From the NCBI RefSeq assembly GCF_964340395.1, contig NC_135552.1, positions 11,231,194 to 11,291,193 on the forward strand: 60,000 bases of DNA, written 5' to 3'. Under the pieces are notes generated by a model. The model did not search any database. It was not told the origin of the DNA and was given only the letters and a program-made list of their open reading frames with translations. This stretch comes from Glandiceps talaboti (Eukaryota > Hemichordata > Enteropneusta > Spengelidae). The first letter of the stretch is position 1. Each line of letters begins with the position of its first letter. Below are positions 48,601 to 54,189 of the stretch, piece by piece. The translations under genes were made by a program, and so were the position numbers.

Positions 48601-50099
48601 ACTTGTAACAATTTCTAATCGAGGTTGATGATGCTTTGATACTCGCTACAGTGTTACGATAATCTTGTTAACAGACCTACTGTACATGTTACCCCGGCCG
48701 GGACTGTTACAATATCATGTCCCTGAAATGACGACTGGGAGATGTACGGAGTAGCAATATATGCAAGATCGAAAGGAACACTGCGGCGCCCATTCAACTA
48801 ATACGCACGGTTTGTGGGGCAAAGTGTCTCGTGGAACGATCGCTTGACTGTCTGGGTTCAATCGGCGTGAATTTTGATTCATCACCCAGCGTGGCGAAAG
48901 ACTTTGAAAATATTTTCGCGATTTCACATTTACGAGATTCAAAATCATATGAATGGGTGGCTCGAGCACGGACATGACGATCGTCAATATTAATCGATCG
49001 ATTGAACATGATCATTTTCCAGGGTTTTCCAGGGGTAGGGCGCATTTTTCCAGGGTTTTCCAGGGTTTTCCAGGGAGGGTTTGAAATTCCAGGGTTTTCC
49101 AGGGTTTTCCAGGACCGTGCGAACCCTGAGTTAGTTCAGTTATGCTACAAATTAAATCTTAAGACAAATTTCAATAGAAATTGCAATCTGATGACTACTT
49201 TTTCTCTAAAAAAATCAACAATTGAATTCAGAGATTAATTATTCTTGAATGAGGAGATTCCAAAAAAGAAAAAGAAAGAAAATATTGCAACATTTAGGAT
49301 GTTTTCAAAACTGTTAACCATAGATTTCTGTTATACAAATGATAAGAAAAACTATACCCTACAATGAGCTGACTAATTTTTTTATTTTTATGTTTCTCTC
49401 CCACTTGCTGTTTCGTTGAACAAATACATGTACTCTTATATACAACTCATATCAGCCCATATGGTATTAGTTACTTGTAAGTCTCCTGTACTGAAATGAT
49501 ATGTCTTGCAAGTTGCAATCTATTTATAATTGATATATACTGCTAATCCAAAGAGGTTCTTTATCAATGATTGACCAAGCTCAAATTCCATTGCATTCAC
49601 TTAGCATTCCCAGTCATTAAATATTAATAGTTATACAATGTATAACTGTCATTTTTTATCAGATGACTGATCTAAAAATGCAATAGTGCAGAAAATGTTG
49701 GTCAGATATTGACATATTAATATCATAAAGTCACAAATATAGACCTAGATGTAGTGATAAACGCAATATTATTTATTATTATGAGCAAGAAATTTATCAT
49801 CAAGCACTGAATTATTTTGAAGGAGACACATTCGAAGTGAAAAGCAATGAAAAAAAGGATGAATTTTTCAATTTTCAACATCTATCAATGAAACTTGACA
49901 TGTTCAAATTCAATCCTAATAGCTATGGAGTATGAGTCATCACAATGAGGCAAAAATTGAGTTATGTGTGAATAAAGAAATATAGATATTTCTAGTATAT
50001 CTAACATACACATACCTGGACGTTGACATCTTCCTTTTTGTAGATGAGTGCTCTAACTTCGTCAGCATCTCCATGGAAAACAGCTTGAACTATCAGCGG
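17644..50099 (-). CDS. ANKRD28: ANKRD28/44/52 orthologue: PP6 regulatory ankyrin subunit, 24 exons
   Basis: Twenty-four minus-strand exons join in consistent phase to 3,033 nt (1,010 codons plus stop). They encode an uninterrupted ankyrin array that follows human ANKRD28 repeat by repeat: [14 protein letters not shown] near the start, [58 protein letters not shown] and [13 protein letters not shown], ending DSDSETY-stop. Human ANKRD28 is about 1,050 residues and ends in the same motif. The family forms long solenoid scaffolds that bind the SAPS/PP6 phosphatase. Vertebrates have three paralogues, and this is most likely the single pre-duplication gene. The first coding exon (about 9 residues in the human protein) was not found. 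Introns are 0.3-5.8 kb and repeat-rich. The 3' end faces the 3' end of MAP3K20. Confidence 0.95.
18015..18440. repeat. 54-bp minisatellite, about 8 copies
   Basis: The motif TAGATACAATG recurs at 18069, 18123, 18177, 18231, 18285, 18339 and 18393, an exact 54-bp period, flanked by degraded units. It lies in the last intron of the ankyrin gene. A lone related monomer occurs at 45960-46025. Confidence 0.95.
18568..18659 (-). CDS. ANKRD28: ANKRD28-family exon 24
   Basis: [20 protein letters not shown] then [10 protein letters not shown], the last full ankyrin repeat (human PLHVAARNGLTMVVQELLGK). Donor GTGAGG. Confidence 0.95.
18687..18945. mobile_element. Non-autonomous element with internal hairpin
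   Basis: The left part is a hairpin: CCCCCAAATTATTCTTCGTT at 18702 pairs with GAATGAAAAAAACATTTTGGGG ending near 18801. The sequence continues to about 18945 and has an inverted copy at 53405-53650 (GAACGTTTTGA, AGGGAAAGTAATG, AATATCAAAGAAAAA). A third, more diverged relative lies at about 32940-33070. Confidence 0.75.
18946..19330. other. Intron sequence, nothing recognised
   Basis: AT-rich intronic sequence of the ankyrin gene without repeats or coding similarity. Confidence 0.5.
19337..19419 (-). CDS. ANKRD28: ANKRD28-family exon 23
   Basis: [20 protein letters not shown] then LANSKGQ and a split codon. Matches GHETSALLILEKI of human ANKRD28. Donor GTGAGA. Confidence 0.9.
19801..19883 (-). 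CDS. ANKRD28: ANKRD28-family exon 22
   Basis: [20 protein letters not shown] then ALHAACNQ. Matches EMLVSSASAELTLQDNSKNT. Donor GTAAAC. Confidence 0.93.
20171..20316 (-). CDS. ANKRD28: ANKRD28-family exon 21
   Basis: [49 protein letters not shown] copy of its acceptor and first about 30 bases lies about 115 bp upstream in the intron (20396-20440). Confidence 0.95.
20396..20440 (-). pseudogene. Relic copy of exon 21 acceptor edge
   Basis: On the minus strand TTGTAG/GACTTCATTACATGCAGTG resembles the true edge TTATAG/GACTCCATTACATGCAGCA at 20316. The implied peptide ([10 protein letters not shown]) still resembles [10 protein letters not shown]. It is about 30 bp of exon-like sequence within the intron. 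Confidence 0.7.
20771..20930. repeat. (CA)n microsatellite with CG variants
   Basis: About 160 bp of CA dinucleotides with a central (GCAC/GCGC) block. Confidence 0.97.
21015..21098 (-). CDS. ANKRD28: ANKRD28-family exon 20
   Basis: [20 protein letters not shown] then NGQDQKGR, aligning with INDNEGAAEMLIDTLGASIV of the human protein. The downstream intron opens into a long CA microsatellite. Confidence 0.92.
21645..21732 (-). CDS. ANKRD28: ANKRD28-family exon 19
   Basis: [20 protein letters not shown] then [10 protein letters not shown]. Ends in phase 2 at a GT/GTAAGT donor. Confidence 0.94.
21740..22290. other. Intron with short internal repeats
   Basis: Two copies of AAAATGACATG(C/A)ATATTCAT at about 22206-22226 and 22246-22266. 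Otherwise nothing recognisable. Confidence 0.5.
22300..22480. mobile_element. Partial relative of the 8152-8339 element
   Basis: TTGATGTTTTTCTGAAAT, GTAAAACCATGAAATAATTC and TCCTGGAGTGGTATTTCCCT match the right two thirds of the 8152-8339 element in order. The left terminus is not evident. Confidence 0.65.
22543..22747 (-). CDS. ANKRD28: ANKRD28-family exon 18
   Basis: [66 protein letters not shown] is identical to human ANKRD28. Confidence 0.96.
22832..22915 (-). pseudogene. Relic copy of the 3' end and donor of exon 17
   Basis: The + strand CTCTAAGTAAGGCTGTCCTGT and the following GGTAGAT..AACAGCATTAACAT correspond to CTCTATGTAAGGCTGTCCTG and GGTAGAC..GAGCATTGACAT at 23100-23150. The donor is preserved (GTAAGT), but an indel breaks the ankyrin frame. 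Confidence 0.8.
22950..23032. repeat. Poly-C tract with nested GGACAAAC inverted repeats
   Basis: AGGACAACCCCC opens a C-run of about 22 bp and pairs with GGGGGGAGTTTGTCCT at the end. An inner pair GGACAAAC/GTTTGTCC lies between. This gives strong hairpin potential in the intron. Confidence 0.8.
23098..23303 (-). CDS. ANKRD28: ANKRD28-family exon 17
   Basis: [61 protein letters not shown] broken copy of its 3' end and donor lies in the downstream intron (22832-22915). Confidence 0.95.
23697..23935. repeat. Pentanucleotide satellite (TGTGA / TGTGT / TGTGG)n
   Basis: About 45 copies of a TGTGN pentamer: first TGTGA, then a mixture, then a homogeneous TGTGT block. Strongly strand-asymmetric (G/T on +, A/C on -). 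Confidence 0.95.
24050..24251 (-). CDS. ANKRD28: ANKRD28-family exon 16
   Basis: [81 protein letters not shown] is a family signature. Confidence 0.96.
24475..24508. repeat. Poly-T followed by poly-G
   Basis: About 20 T followed by about 14 G in an intron. Confidence 0.9.
24905..25160. mobile_element. Element related to 33374-33543 with a 23-bp tandem array
   Basis: Begins CAGTGTTTATGCTAAGGTTG, like the terminus of the 33374-33543 element. It then carries five to six copies of a 23-bp unit (GGAACCCTGGTAAAATGACC) at about 25013-25125, and ends in GTAGACTTTACCTGCTTA. Confidence 0.72.
25229..25303 (-). CDS. ANKRD28: ANKRD28-family exon 15
   Basis: [20 protein letters not shown] then PLHLA. 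This is the irregular insert between ankyrin repeats (human DVLMETSGTDMLSDSD), shorter here and less conserved. Donor GTAAGT. Confidence 0.88.
25480..25945. mobile_element. Inverted-repeat element with tandemly amplified 68-bp end
   Basis: CAGTA(C/T)CTG(T/C)(G/A)ATAGCAT starts at 25480, 25548, 25616, 25684 and 25752, an exact 68-bp period. The remainder (ATGTGAAGCACATGGAAC, TTCTATTTCAGGTACCGAG) matches the single-copy element at 40035-40238. Confidence 0.85.
26205..26385. repeat. 69-bp tandem repeat, about 3 copies
   Basis: TTTGAGTTGTGTTTTGCTGA is present at about 26250 and 26319, with flanking TCATTTGTGTGTTTTT units. It lies in the intron upstream of exon 15. Confidence 0.88.
26432..26543 (-). 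CDS. ANKRD28: ANKRD28-family exon 14
   Basis: [37 protein letters not shown]. Corresponds to [20 protein letters not shown] in human ANKRD28. Donor GTAACA. Confidence 0.93.
27065..27310 (-). pseudogene. Two relic copies of the 3' end of exon 13
   Basis: Units of about 110-120 bp. 27203-27310 reads on the minus strand GAACTCACACCATTCCACTG then GCTGCTGCCTCGGGTGCAG, corresponding to exon sequence GAATGTACACCTCTTCACTA then GCTGCTGCCTCAGATGCTG. 27080-27195 is a more decayed copy. Shared intron sequence is AGTAGCAAGTAAAACTCAAA. The donor GT has been lost in both. Confidence 0.82.
27355..27564 (-). CDS. ANKRD28: ANKRD28-family exon 13
   Basis: [40 protein letters not shown], then [14 protein letters not shown]. 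The 3' end of this exon and its donor are duplicated in degraded form in the intron immediately downstream (27065-27310). Confidence 0.95.
27685..27905 (+). mobile_element. Non-LTR retrotransposon fragment (reverse transcriptase C-terminus)
   Basis: The + strand encodes [19 protein letters not shown] then [13 protein letters not shown], the typical C-terminal end of non-LTR reverse transcriptases (AAPRLWNSLP and SFKxxLKTYLF). A few residues usually found between the two motifs are missing. It is followed by [15 protein letters not shown], shared with 12640-12800. No upstream RT domain is present. Confidence 0.75.
28276..28339 (-). CDS. ANKRD28: ANKRD28-family exon 12
   Basis: [20 protein letters not shown], the shortest exon (64 nt). 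Matches [20 protein letters not shown]. Donor GTGAGT; ends in phase 2. Confidence 0.91.
28340..28525. repeat. Tandem repeat of about 67 bp, 3 copies
   Basis: AATGTTAGA(T/C)GTAGTGTTA and CTCACATGGCAAACACTCACA alternate three times beside exon 12. The unit includes an ACATTACAAGGTTACT motif that resembles the exon's own acceptor (CATTACAG/GTTACGA). Confidence 0.82.
28654..28698. repeat. (CA)n microsatellite
   Basis: About 22 CA dinucleotides. Confidence 0.95.
28811..28893 (-). CDS. ANKRD28: ANKRD28-family exon 11
   Basis: [20 protein letters not shown] then CKKLLECG, aligning with RGIHGMFPLHLAALSGFSDC. Ends one base into Gly. Confidence 0.93.
28900..29505. other. Intron sequence, nothing specific
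   Basis: AT-rich intron DNA with T-runs (29261, 29315) and no recognisable element. Confidence 0.5.
29512..29720. repeat. 72-bp tandem repeat, about 3 copies
   Basis: Unit GAAACTCTATAGTCACTCTG followed by GGTAGTAATACA and GACAGATACTATAGCTACTG; three consecutive units end 12 bp before exon 10's donor region. Confidence 0.92.
29732..29846 (-). CDS. ANKRD28: ANKRD28-family exon 10
   Basis: [39 protein letters not shown]. The preceding intron is 4.9 kb and holds a large foldback element. Ends in phase 2. Confidence 0.94.
30678..30996. mobile_element. Large foldback element, arms of about 115 bp
   Basis: GGCCATATGGATGAGGATTG at 30678 is the reverse complement (with mismatches) of the end CAATTCCCATCCATATGGCC at 30996. 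Pairing continues through TTTTAATTTATAAAACAATT and GGCTTCCTACTTGAAAAAT. The loop holds a smaller hairpin around TTGTACGTACAA. Relatives lie at 37200-37400 and 44638-44975. Confidence 0.9.
31218..31475. repeat. G-rich tandem duplication of about 125 bp
   Basis: GGGTAGGTGGACACTGGCAA and GTTAGGTGTTC..GTGGAGACAGG occur twice, each preceded by a poly-G run. Confidence 0.88.
31480..32930. other. Intron sequence, nothing specific
   Basis: No coding similarity and no obvious repeat was found; a few homopolymer runs. Confidence 0.45.
32940..33070. mobile_element. Diverged relative of the 18687/53405 hairpin element
   Basis: TTCATTCAGCCAAAAACACT is paired with TTCCTTGGCTGAACAACGAC across AAGGCCCCTTAGATCACTCA. 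The same order of motifs is seen at 53550-53640. Confidence 0.68.
33374..33543. mobile_element. 170-bp MITE with 19-bp terminal inverted repeats
   Basis: Begins CAGTGTTTTTGCTAAGGTT and ends with the exact reverse complement AACCTTAGCAAAAACACTG. The interior has AGGTAAAATCTACCT and CTTTACCAGGGTTCC. Non-coding. Related partial sequences lie at 24905-25160, 52965-53135 and 59545-59610. Confidence 0.88.
33562..33695. repeat. (TG)n and (GAGACA)n microsatellite
   Basis: TG dinucleotides, then GA, then CAGAGA hexamer units. Confidence 0.93.
34376..34700. repeat. Tandem repeat of about 137 bp, 3 copies, touching exon 9 flank
   Basis: TTCAGGATGG(C/T)(T/C)ATC(A/G)GAA recurs at about 34376, 34513 and 34662, each followed by a GTTGGTTGA/CATTGGTTC-like stretch. 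The array ends just before exon 9. Confidence 0.8.
34732..34897 (-). CDS. ANKRD28: ANKRD28-family exon 9
   Basis: [56 protein letters not shown]. One of the most conserved stretches of the family. Confidence 0.96.
34925..35510. repeat. Degenerate tandem repeat of about 110 bp, about 5 copies
   Basis: Units contain GTTTA(C/T)(C/T)TTTGAATGCCA, ACTAGTGTATACACTAT, AAGGTGCTGGGGTCAC and AAGTCTA(C/A)TCTGAA(A/G)TATGA. They fill most of the intron between exons 8 and 9. Confidence 0.85.
35530..35655 (-). CDS. ANKRD28: ANKRD28-family exon 8
   Basis: 42 codons: [42 protein letters not shown]. Matches MNEPNAYGNTPLHVACYNGQ of the human protein. Confidence 0.94.
36156..36298 (-). CDS. ANKRD28: ANKRD28-family exon 7
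   Basis: [20 protein letters not shown], then [20 protein letters not shown] and LFLDMGIS. Ankyrin repeats, phase 1 in and 0 out. Confidence 0.95.
36692..36779 (-). CDS. ANKRD28: ANKRD28-family exon 6
   Basis: [20 protein letters not shown] then [10 protein letters not shown], aligning with MVKLLLSRGANINAFDKKDR of the human protein. Donor GTAAGT; ends one base into Gly. Confidence 0.94.
37200..37400. mobile_element. Partial relative of the 30678 foldback element
   Basis: TTCATAAAACAACTTTACTA, CCACTTGAAAAATGAATGTGAAA and GTTTGTAACTCAATAAAT match the left arm and loop side of the 30678-30996 element. The right arm is not evident. Confidence 0.6.
38040..38400. repeat. Degenerate tandem repeat of about 105-120 bp, 3-4 copies
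   Basis: GTATGCTTAGAA(A/T)CTTGTTCACTG and AATCTCTGACTTTGGAC-like motifs recur across the segment. Confidence 0.8.
38410..40030. other. Intron sequence, nothing specific
   Basis: No coding similarity or clear repeat. The pairs 'GGTGGCGCTCTACTTCC' (38712) and 'GAGGGCGCTGTATTC' (38905) may be short decayed transposon ends. Confidence 0.4.
40035..40238. mobile_element. MITE of about 204 bp with terminal inverted repeats
   Basis: Starts CTTGGTACCTGTAATAGCAT and ends ATGCTATTGCAGGTATCAAG, an inverted repeat with three mismatches. Non-coding. It is a single-copy version of the element amplified at 25480-25945. Confidence 0.85.
40317..40517 (-). CDS. ANKRD28: ANKRD28-family exon 5
   Basis: 67 codons: [40 protein letters not shown], then [20 protein letters not shown]. 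Two ankyrin repeats. The upstream intron edge, with the first about 18 exon bases and the acceptor, has been copied into a minisatellite (40499-40970). Confidence 0.95.
40499..40970. repeat. Minisatellite seeded from the acceptor edge of exon 5
   Basis: Unit ACAGTACTTTGACAACCTCC followed by TAACAAAGTAAAA and CACAGACAGACAAGCATT, seven intronic copies plus the exonic original. On the minus strand each unit carries TTTGTTAG/GAGGTTGTCAAAGT, that is the exon's acceptor and first codons. Some copies have CTAGTAAC instead of CTCCTAAC. Confidence 0.95.
41705..41945. repeat. Direct duplication of about 120 bp
   Basis: TATTATTATGCAAATTACA and ACTGCAGGTAC(A/G)ATACAT occur twice in the same order. Confidence 0.85.
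42545..42615 (-). CDS. ANKRD28: ANKRD28-family exon 4
   Basis: [20 protein letters not shown] then SRSE. Near-identical to [20 protein letters not shown] of human ANKRD28. Donor GTAATT. Confidence 0.92.
43018..43240. repeat. 45-bp minisatellite, 5 copies
   Basis: ACATCCAT(C/T)A(G/A)TCCTACCACA starts at 43021, 43066, 43111, 43156 and 43201. Because 45 is a multiple of 3 it stays open on both strands, but nothing suggests coding. Confidence 0.95.
43245..44170. other. Intron sequence, nothing specific
   Basis: AT-rich intronic DNA without recognisable features. Confidence 0.45.
44177..44255 (-). CDS. ANKRD28: ANKRD28-family exon 3
   Basis: [20 protein letters not shown] then DLLIQSG, a complete ankyrin helix pair. 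Acceptor TGTAG, donor GTAAGA; ends one base into a Gly codon. Confidence 0.92.
44638..44975. mobile_element. Second copy of the 30678 foldback family
   Basis: AAAGTGGCAATATGGATGAGGA then TTGGGTATTTATTTTGGA, and later CACATTGATTTTTTCAAGTA, AGAAGCCATGATGAAAT, follow the 30678-30996 element in order. The right terminus is truncated. Confidence 0.8.
45960..46025. repeat. Isolated monomer of the 18015-18440 minisatellite
   Basis: GTAGTCTATGTGTCTTGGAC then GGTAGTCTAGATAAAATTGTT resembles one unit of the 54-bp array 27 kb away. Confidence 0.7.
46117..46631. mobile_element. 515-bp element with nested inverted repeats
   Basis: The outer arms pair (46117-46175: CTGCAATAATTGTAGCGTTT, GATGTGATTTTGAGG, TTCTTCTGTTTTT; 46575-46631 reverse complement). 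An inner palindrome at 46388-46464 has arms GATTTTTCTGCTAAATTACG. A third pair is ATTGTAGCGTTTGAT (46124) with ATCAAACGCTACAAT (46183). Non-coding. Confidence 0.85.
46650..47015. repeat. Direct duplication, units of about 120 bp
   Basis: CATAAACATCCA(A/T)(A/-)TTTTCACAT, GATTTTCC(G/A)ACTT and GACATGGTATATTA-like motifs occur at about 46645-46760 and 46897-47015. Confidence 0.78.
47016..47127. repeat. 41-bp tandem repeat, 3 copies
   Basis: GTTAGGC(T/C)(A/-)CCATACAAGG begins at 47021, 47062 and 47103. Confidence 0.93.
47823..49128. mobile_element. 1.3-kb non-autonomous DNA transposon with CAGGGTTCG termini
   Basis: Left end CAGGGTTCGTAC and right end GTGCGAACCCTG form terminal inverted repeats. 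Both are flanked by the direct repeat AGTTA (47818-47822 and 49129-49133), a probable 5-bp target duplication. Subterminal regions hold many TTCCAGGG motifs (47860-47930 and 49012-49110, same orientation). The core 48050-49000 is visibly CpG-richer than the surrounding intron. No transposase is recognisable. It resembles a hAT-like end, but classification is uncertain. Confidence 0.85.
49135..50010. other. Intron sequence, nothing specific
   Basis: AT-rich intronic DNA downstream of coding exon 2, with no recognised element. Confidence 0.5.
50016..50099 (-). CDS. ANKRD28: ANKRD28-family coding exon 2 (first one found)
   Basis: 28 codons, phase 0 to 0: [20 protein letters not shown] then KKEDVNVQ. 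It matches PSLVQAIFNGDPDEVRALIF of human ANKRD28. Acceptor CTCAG; donor GTATGT. An upstream exon supplying the start Met is required. Confidence 0.93.
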
Positions 50100-50104
50100 C
50101 TGAG

Positions 50105-52190
50105 GTAGAGAGAGAGAGAACATTTGGAGTCAGGGGATATCTTTACACACACAAGGTTAAATTACTGAGATCCATGTCATGTCAATATCAGAACTGGCAG
50201 TCTCTTGACAGTGAATAATATTCCATATTTGTCTTTGTCCATGAGATCACATCAGCAGGAAACTCCATCATGACATCTGTATAACAGCTGTCTTATTCCC
50301 CGAGTCTGTAACACTTTGAAATTTACATTAATCAGCATGTCCAGAGTTATATATTCACAAAGTCTGCCCAATTGGCACTTGTATTCAATCCGTGGTAACT
50401 GTACTGAAGATATCCAGTTTAGAAAAACTCAGATTTTTTTCAATTTTCTTGTATCATTCCCTGAAGTTCCACGACATGTACAGAGGGAGATAGGAATATG
50501 CAGACTGAGGCTGCATTCTGCAGGTAGGGTAATACCATGAAACTGACACAATGACGTAAATGACATCAGTATCAGTTACTTTATATGCAGTTTATCAACC
50601 ATGCAAAAGTACAAATTAAAATAATATGCATGCCAAATTAAGTTGTGTGATATCTGAACTTCTATTGACTTTTACCGCACACAGCTAATGAACCTGAAAA
50701 TGCACATGATGACATGCATGGGGGCCAACACGGGCATACAATGAGTCTATGGCACAATGACCTTTTCATGATGCCTGCAATGGACAATCTCATTACATAC
50801 AATGTAAGTATACATTATAGTATGCAGGGAATTTCAATGTGATAGGGTATTATTTTTCTCCTTTTATCTCCCATCAAATGTGTTTCACAACTGTACACGT
50901 ATTGATGATGTATAACGCGGAAGTGTTGCTGTGACTGTTAACTGCACAGACTGCATAAAACATGATACAATATACTACCACTACTACTATAATTACTATT
51001 AAACAATCACAACATATCATATCTTACATTTCTGTGCCTGCGCCAATGGATATTGCCAGATAACATGATGAGTGAACTTCCAACGCAATCATTTCACATA
51101 CACATGGTACAATAGCTTCCAGGCTACAGTATACGACTTATCAGTTCCGTACCAGACTACATGACATTATCAACGTACTACACATAGCTGCTGTTATCTG
51201 AGTGGACTGTCTAGATAGCATCCCACCTTACATAGAGGCCTGCCTAACCACGCACTCCCGATGAAACACGAATAAATTACTATTAATACTACTACTACTA
51301 TAACACTACCACTGCTTCACAGATAGCATGGGATATTTTTAGATGACTAATGTATCCCGTAGGCTTACTATATACTAGATCTACTCAGGAAATTGATAGG
51401 TTTATGGCCAATTTCGTCAAGGTCAAATATTCCATACATGTGGTCTTAATTTACAGGACACAAATAACACATGTATAAACAACATAGACATATAATACTA
51501 TAAACATTCTATATACTGTACACTTTGTTTTACAATTTGCATAATACACCCTGGGAAATAAACAGTTAAATATAAATAATTTGCATACTTTTTTTTATAT
51601 TTGCACAATAATTCAATGTACAAATGTATGGTATTTGTATGCATTATAATTTATATGAAGATTTTTCAGACATTTTGTCATTGCATTACCAGGGTATTTG
51701 ATATATGGTGTAGGTGTGCATTTTAATAAAAGTAAATACATGTATAATCAATTTACATACATACATGTACTTTTTTTTAATTTACGGGATTGATATATGG
51801 TACATATGTTTGCAATTATAGTTACGAAGTTAAAACGTTTATTTCTACAGGTCTTAGATGATTAGTTTATTTTCTCTACATATATGATAAAATGATATAG
51901 GCTTGCTGTTGCACTCATGGGACATTACGTTTTTTTTACACTGAGCTCGACATATTTCAACTTGAAACTAACAATTAACACAACAAACACAGTAGGATCC
52001 TTTGCCCAATCACATTGAACACTGATAAACATTGCTATTCCTTCACTGTGCAGTAAAAACAGGCTTCTAATGAAAACATTACACATGGACTTGATGATTT
52101 TAATGGCTGCAATTGTTTATTTTCTAACTGACAATCAACATATCAACTTGACTACTTCTACATCCCCACTGTGCACGACACCTATGCAAC
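50105..52190. other. 5' intron or upstream DNA of the ankyrin gene
   Basis: No exon with the expected first-exon coding (Met plus about 8 residues, phase 0, GT donor on the - strand) could be identified with confidence. Otherwise AT-rich sequence with an AG run at 50106-50120. Confidence 0.4.
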
Positions 52191-52199
52191 ACTAATTGT

Positions 52200-52390
52200 T
52201 TCTTTTGCATTAGAAGTTGTCTGAGGGTGTGTAATAAATGTAATGTCACATGACTGAAACACCAAGCCAACATCATTTTAGCTATAAGTTGTCTAAGGAT
52301 GTTTAACACCAAGCCTACATCATTTTAGCTATAAGTTAAAGTTATCTGAGGATGTGTAACAACAAACTTACATCATTTTAGCTGTAGATG
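52200..52390. repeat. Degenerate tandem repeat of about 55-70 bp, 3 copies
   Basis: CATCATTTTAGCTATAAGTT and GTCTGAGG(G/A)TGTGTAA recur three times. Confidence 0.83.
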
Positions 52391-52399
52391 TGCACAGGG

Positions 52400-52955
52400 T
52401 AGTAACTATCTTCAACCCAACATTGTAATTTTGCACAATATACATAGTACATTCAATATGTACAGCACATACAACAAATGTAATAATTCTTACATGAATA
52501 ATTTGTATGATGGAAAAGTTATGAATTCCAATTTCTGAAACATGAATATATTTATGGATTTTACAAAGAATATTTGATTATGGGACTGCATATTTCCATA
52601 CAGACTACAAAATTACTTCTAGCTAATATCACCTGTCAAGTAATGATTCTAATATGTACTACTATCATAGTATGCATATCTCGCAACTGGCAATAATATA
52701 AAGAAAAAATTATTCTGGTTTTCTATTTAAAAAAAGATCAAGTACATAAAACTACTGTTGGGTGGAGTAGTGGTCATTCTCGTAAACCAGAGTTATTATT
52801 ACAGTTATCATTTCTACTACTACATTTCGAAATATAAGAACGTTGCCGTAAAACAGGCCGTAGTTTGCGACAATGAGTACTGGTTTACATTGTAATTACA
52901 TGTAATGGTACTGATCCAGTTTCTACTACTCTACAAGCTGGTTTCATGTTCAGTT
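52400..52955. other. Non-coding sequence, nothing specific
   Basis: AT-rich DNA without recognisable repeats or exons. Confidence 0.45.
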
Positions 52956-52964
52956 AGGTTTGGT

Positions 52965-53135
52965 CAATGTTTTTTGCTAAGGTGTATGGGGAAACCAGGT
53001 GATAGACAGGGGTAAATTTGGTAAAACTGGCCTAGTTCCCATATATTTTTGTACATTGTAATATAATTTTGGTGGGGAACCCTGGTAAAATGACTGAGGA
53101 ACTCAAGTAGGTTTTACCTACACTGTACTTAAAAA
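52965..53135. mobile_element. Partial relative of the 33374-33543 MITE
   Basis: TTTTTTGCTAAGGTGTATGG, GGTAAAACTGGCCTAGTTCC, GGGGAACCCTGGTAAAATGA, then AAGTAGGTTTTACCTAC. The same order as 24905-25160, but with one copy of the 23-bp unit. Confidence 0.7.
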
Positions 53136-53404
53136 CCAACTACTGGTACACTGGAAGCTCCGTTGTATAGTTTCACCCTCAATGATACATTGTATGTGTG
53201 AGGGCGCCCTGGTACAGAATACCTTATACTAGATCTTATGTTTTGTAGAAAGTAAATATTTTGAAACTAAAATCAGAATTACCAACTGCTTGTTAAACTA
53301 AAGTTAGAGTTCATTATTTGGTTTGAAAAGCAAATAATAACAAAAAACAGTAAGATAAATTATACCATGCACAAGTCAAGTTGAACAAAAATATGGAATA
53401 TATA

Positions 53405-53650
53405 CTCCGGTCATTCTACATCACGACAAGGCACATCTACATCACTGGTACTGCTGTCAAAAGTCAAAACGTTCAACATTGCCATTACTTTCCCTGATTT
53501 TTCTTTGATATTTCTGCCATTGGTATAATTTTGCTATTCTTCCATATTTGTCTTCATTCAGCCAGAAAATACTTATGACCTAAGGCCCCTTTATAGGTCA
53601 CTCATATTTTCCTTGGCTGAACAAAGAAAAATATTGGGGAATAACATCTA
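53405..53650. mobile_element. Inverted copy of the 18687-18945 element
   Basis: Read on the minus strand it follows 18700-18945: GGCTGAATGAAGACAAATAT, AATATCAAAGAAAAATCAGG, AAGTAATGGCAATGTTGAAC, GTTTTGAC. Its left part carries the hairpin TTCATTCAGCCAGAAAATAC / TTTTCCTTGGCTGAACAAAG. Confidence 0.78.
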
Positions 53651-53654
53651 ATTA

Positions 53655-54185
53655 AAATATTATCACTTTTCCAGTATAATTTATAAATGTAAGAAGTTTT
53701 AAACCATTTGATAGAAAAGTTAAACTTAATTTTTTTGAAATTATAATCAAAACAACCACCTGATTGCTACTAACGTTTCATCTCATAACTTGATTTGTAA
53801 AATACAAATGTAAATCAATATACATGTATGATAAAATATTATTACTTTTCCAGTATAATCTATAAATATAAGAAATTGACAGACAGTTAATATTTTGAAT
53901 CTAAAATCAAAACTGCTGATGTTGATTGCTACTAATGTTACACATCTTACATGTATGTAACTATGAAAGTAATTTTAACAACTAACAATGAAATAAAAAA
54001 TATTGTAACTATTCCAGAATGATTGATAAATATAGGAAACTGTCAATAGCTTGACAACGTAAGGCAACATCTTTATTTCACTATACATGTGCTTACATTG
54101 TAGAATCATGTTATTCTTTCAAGGTAACTTGCATGTTAATATCAAATGATATCTGGTGTAGGGTCATGATCTATCAAGATCTAAA
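53655..54185. other. Non-coding sequence with a weak duplication
   Basis: ATTATCACTTTTCCAGTATAATTTATAAAT at about 53660 recurs near 53840 (ATTATTACTTTTCCAGTATAATC), and AACTATTCCAGAATGATTGATAAAT follows near 54007: a degraded repeat of about 180 bp. Confidence 0.6.
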
Positions 54186-54189
54186 CATC

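Noticed and set aside
48794-49045. 83-codon minus-strand frame in the CAGGG element
   Set aside because: It partly overlaps the TTCCAGGG subterminal repeats and resembles no protein I know; treated as part of the element.
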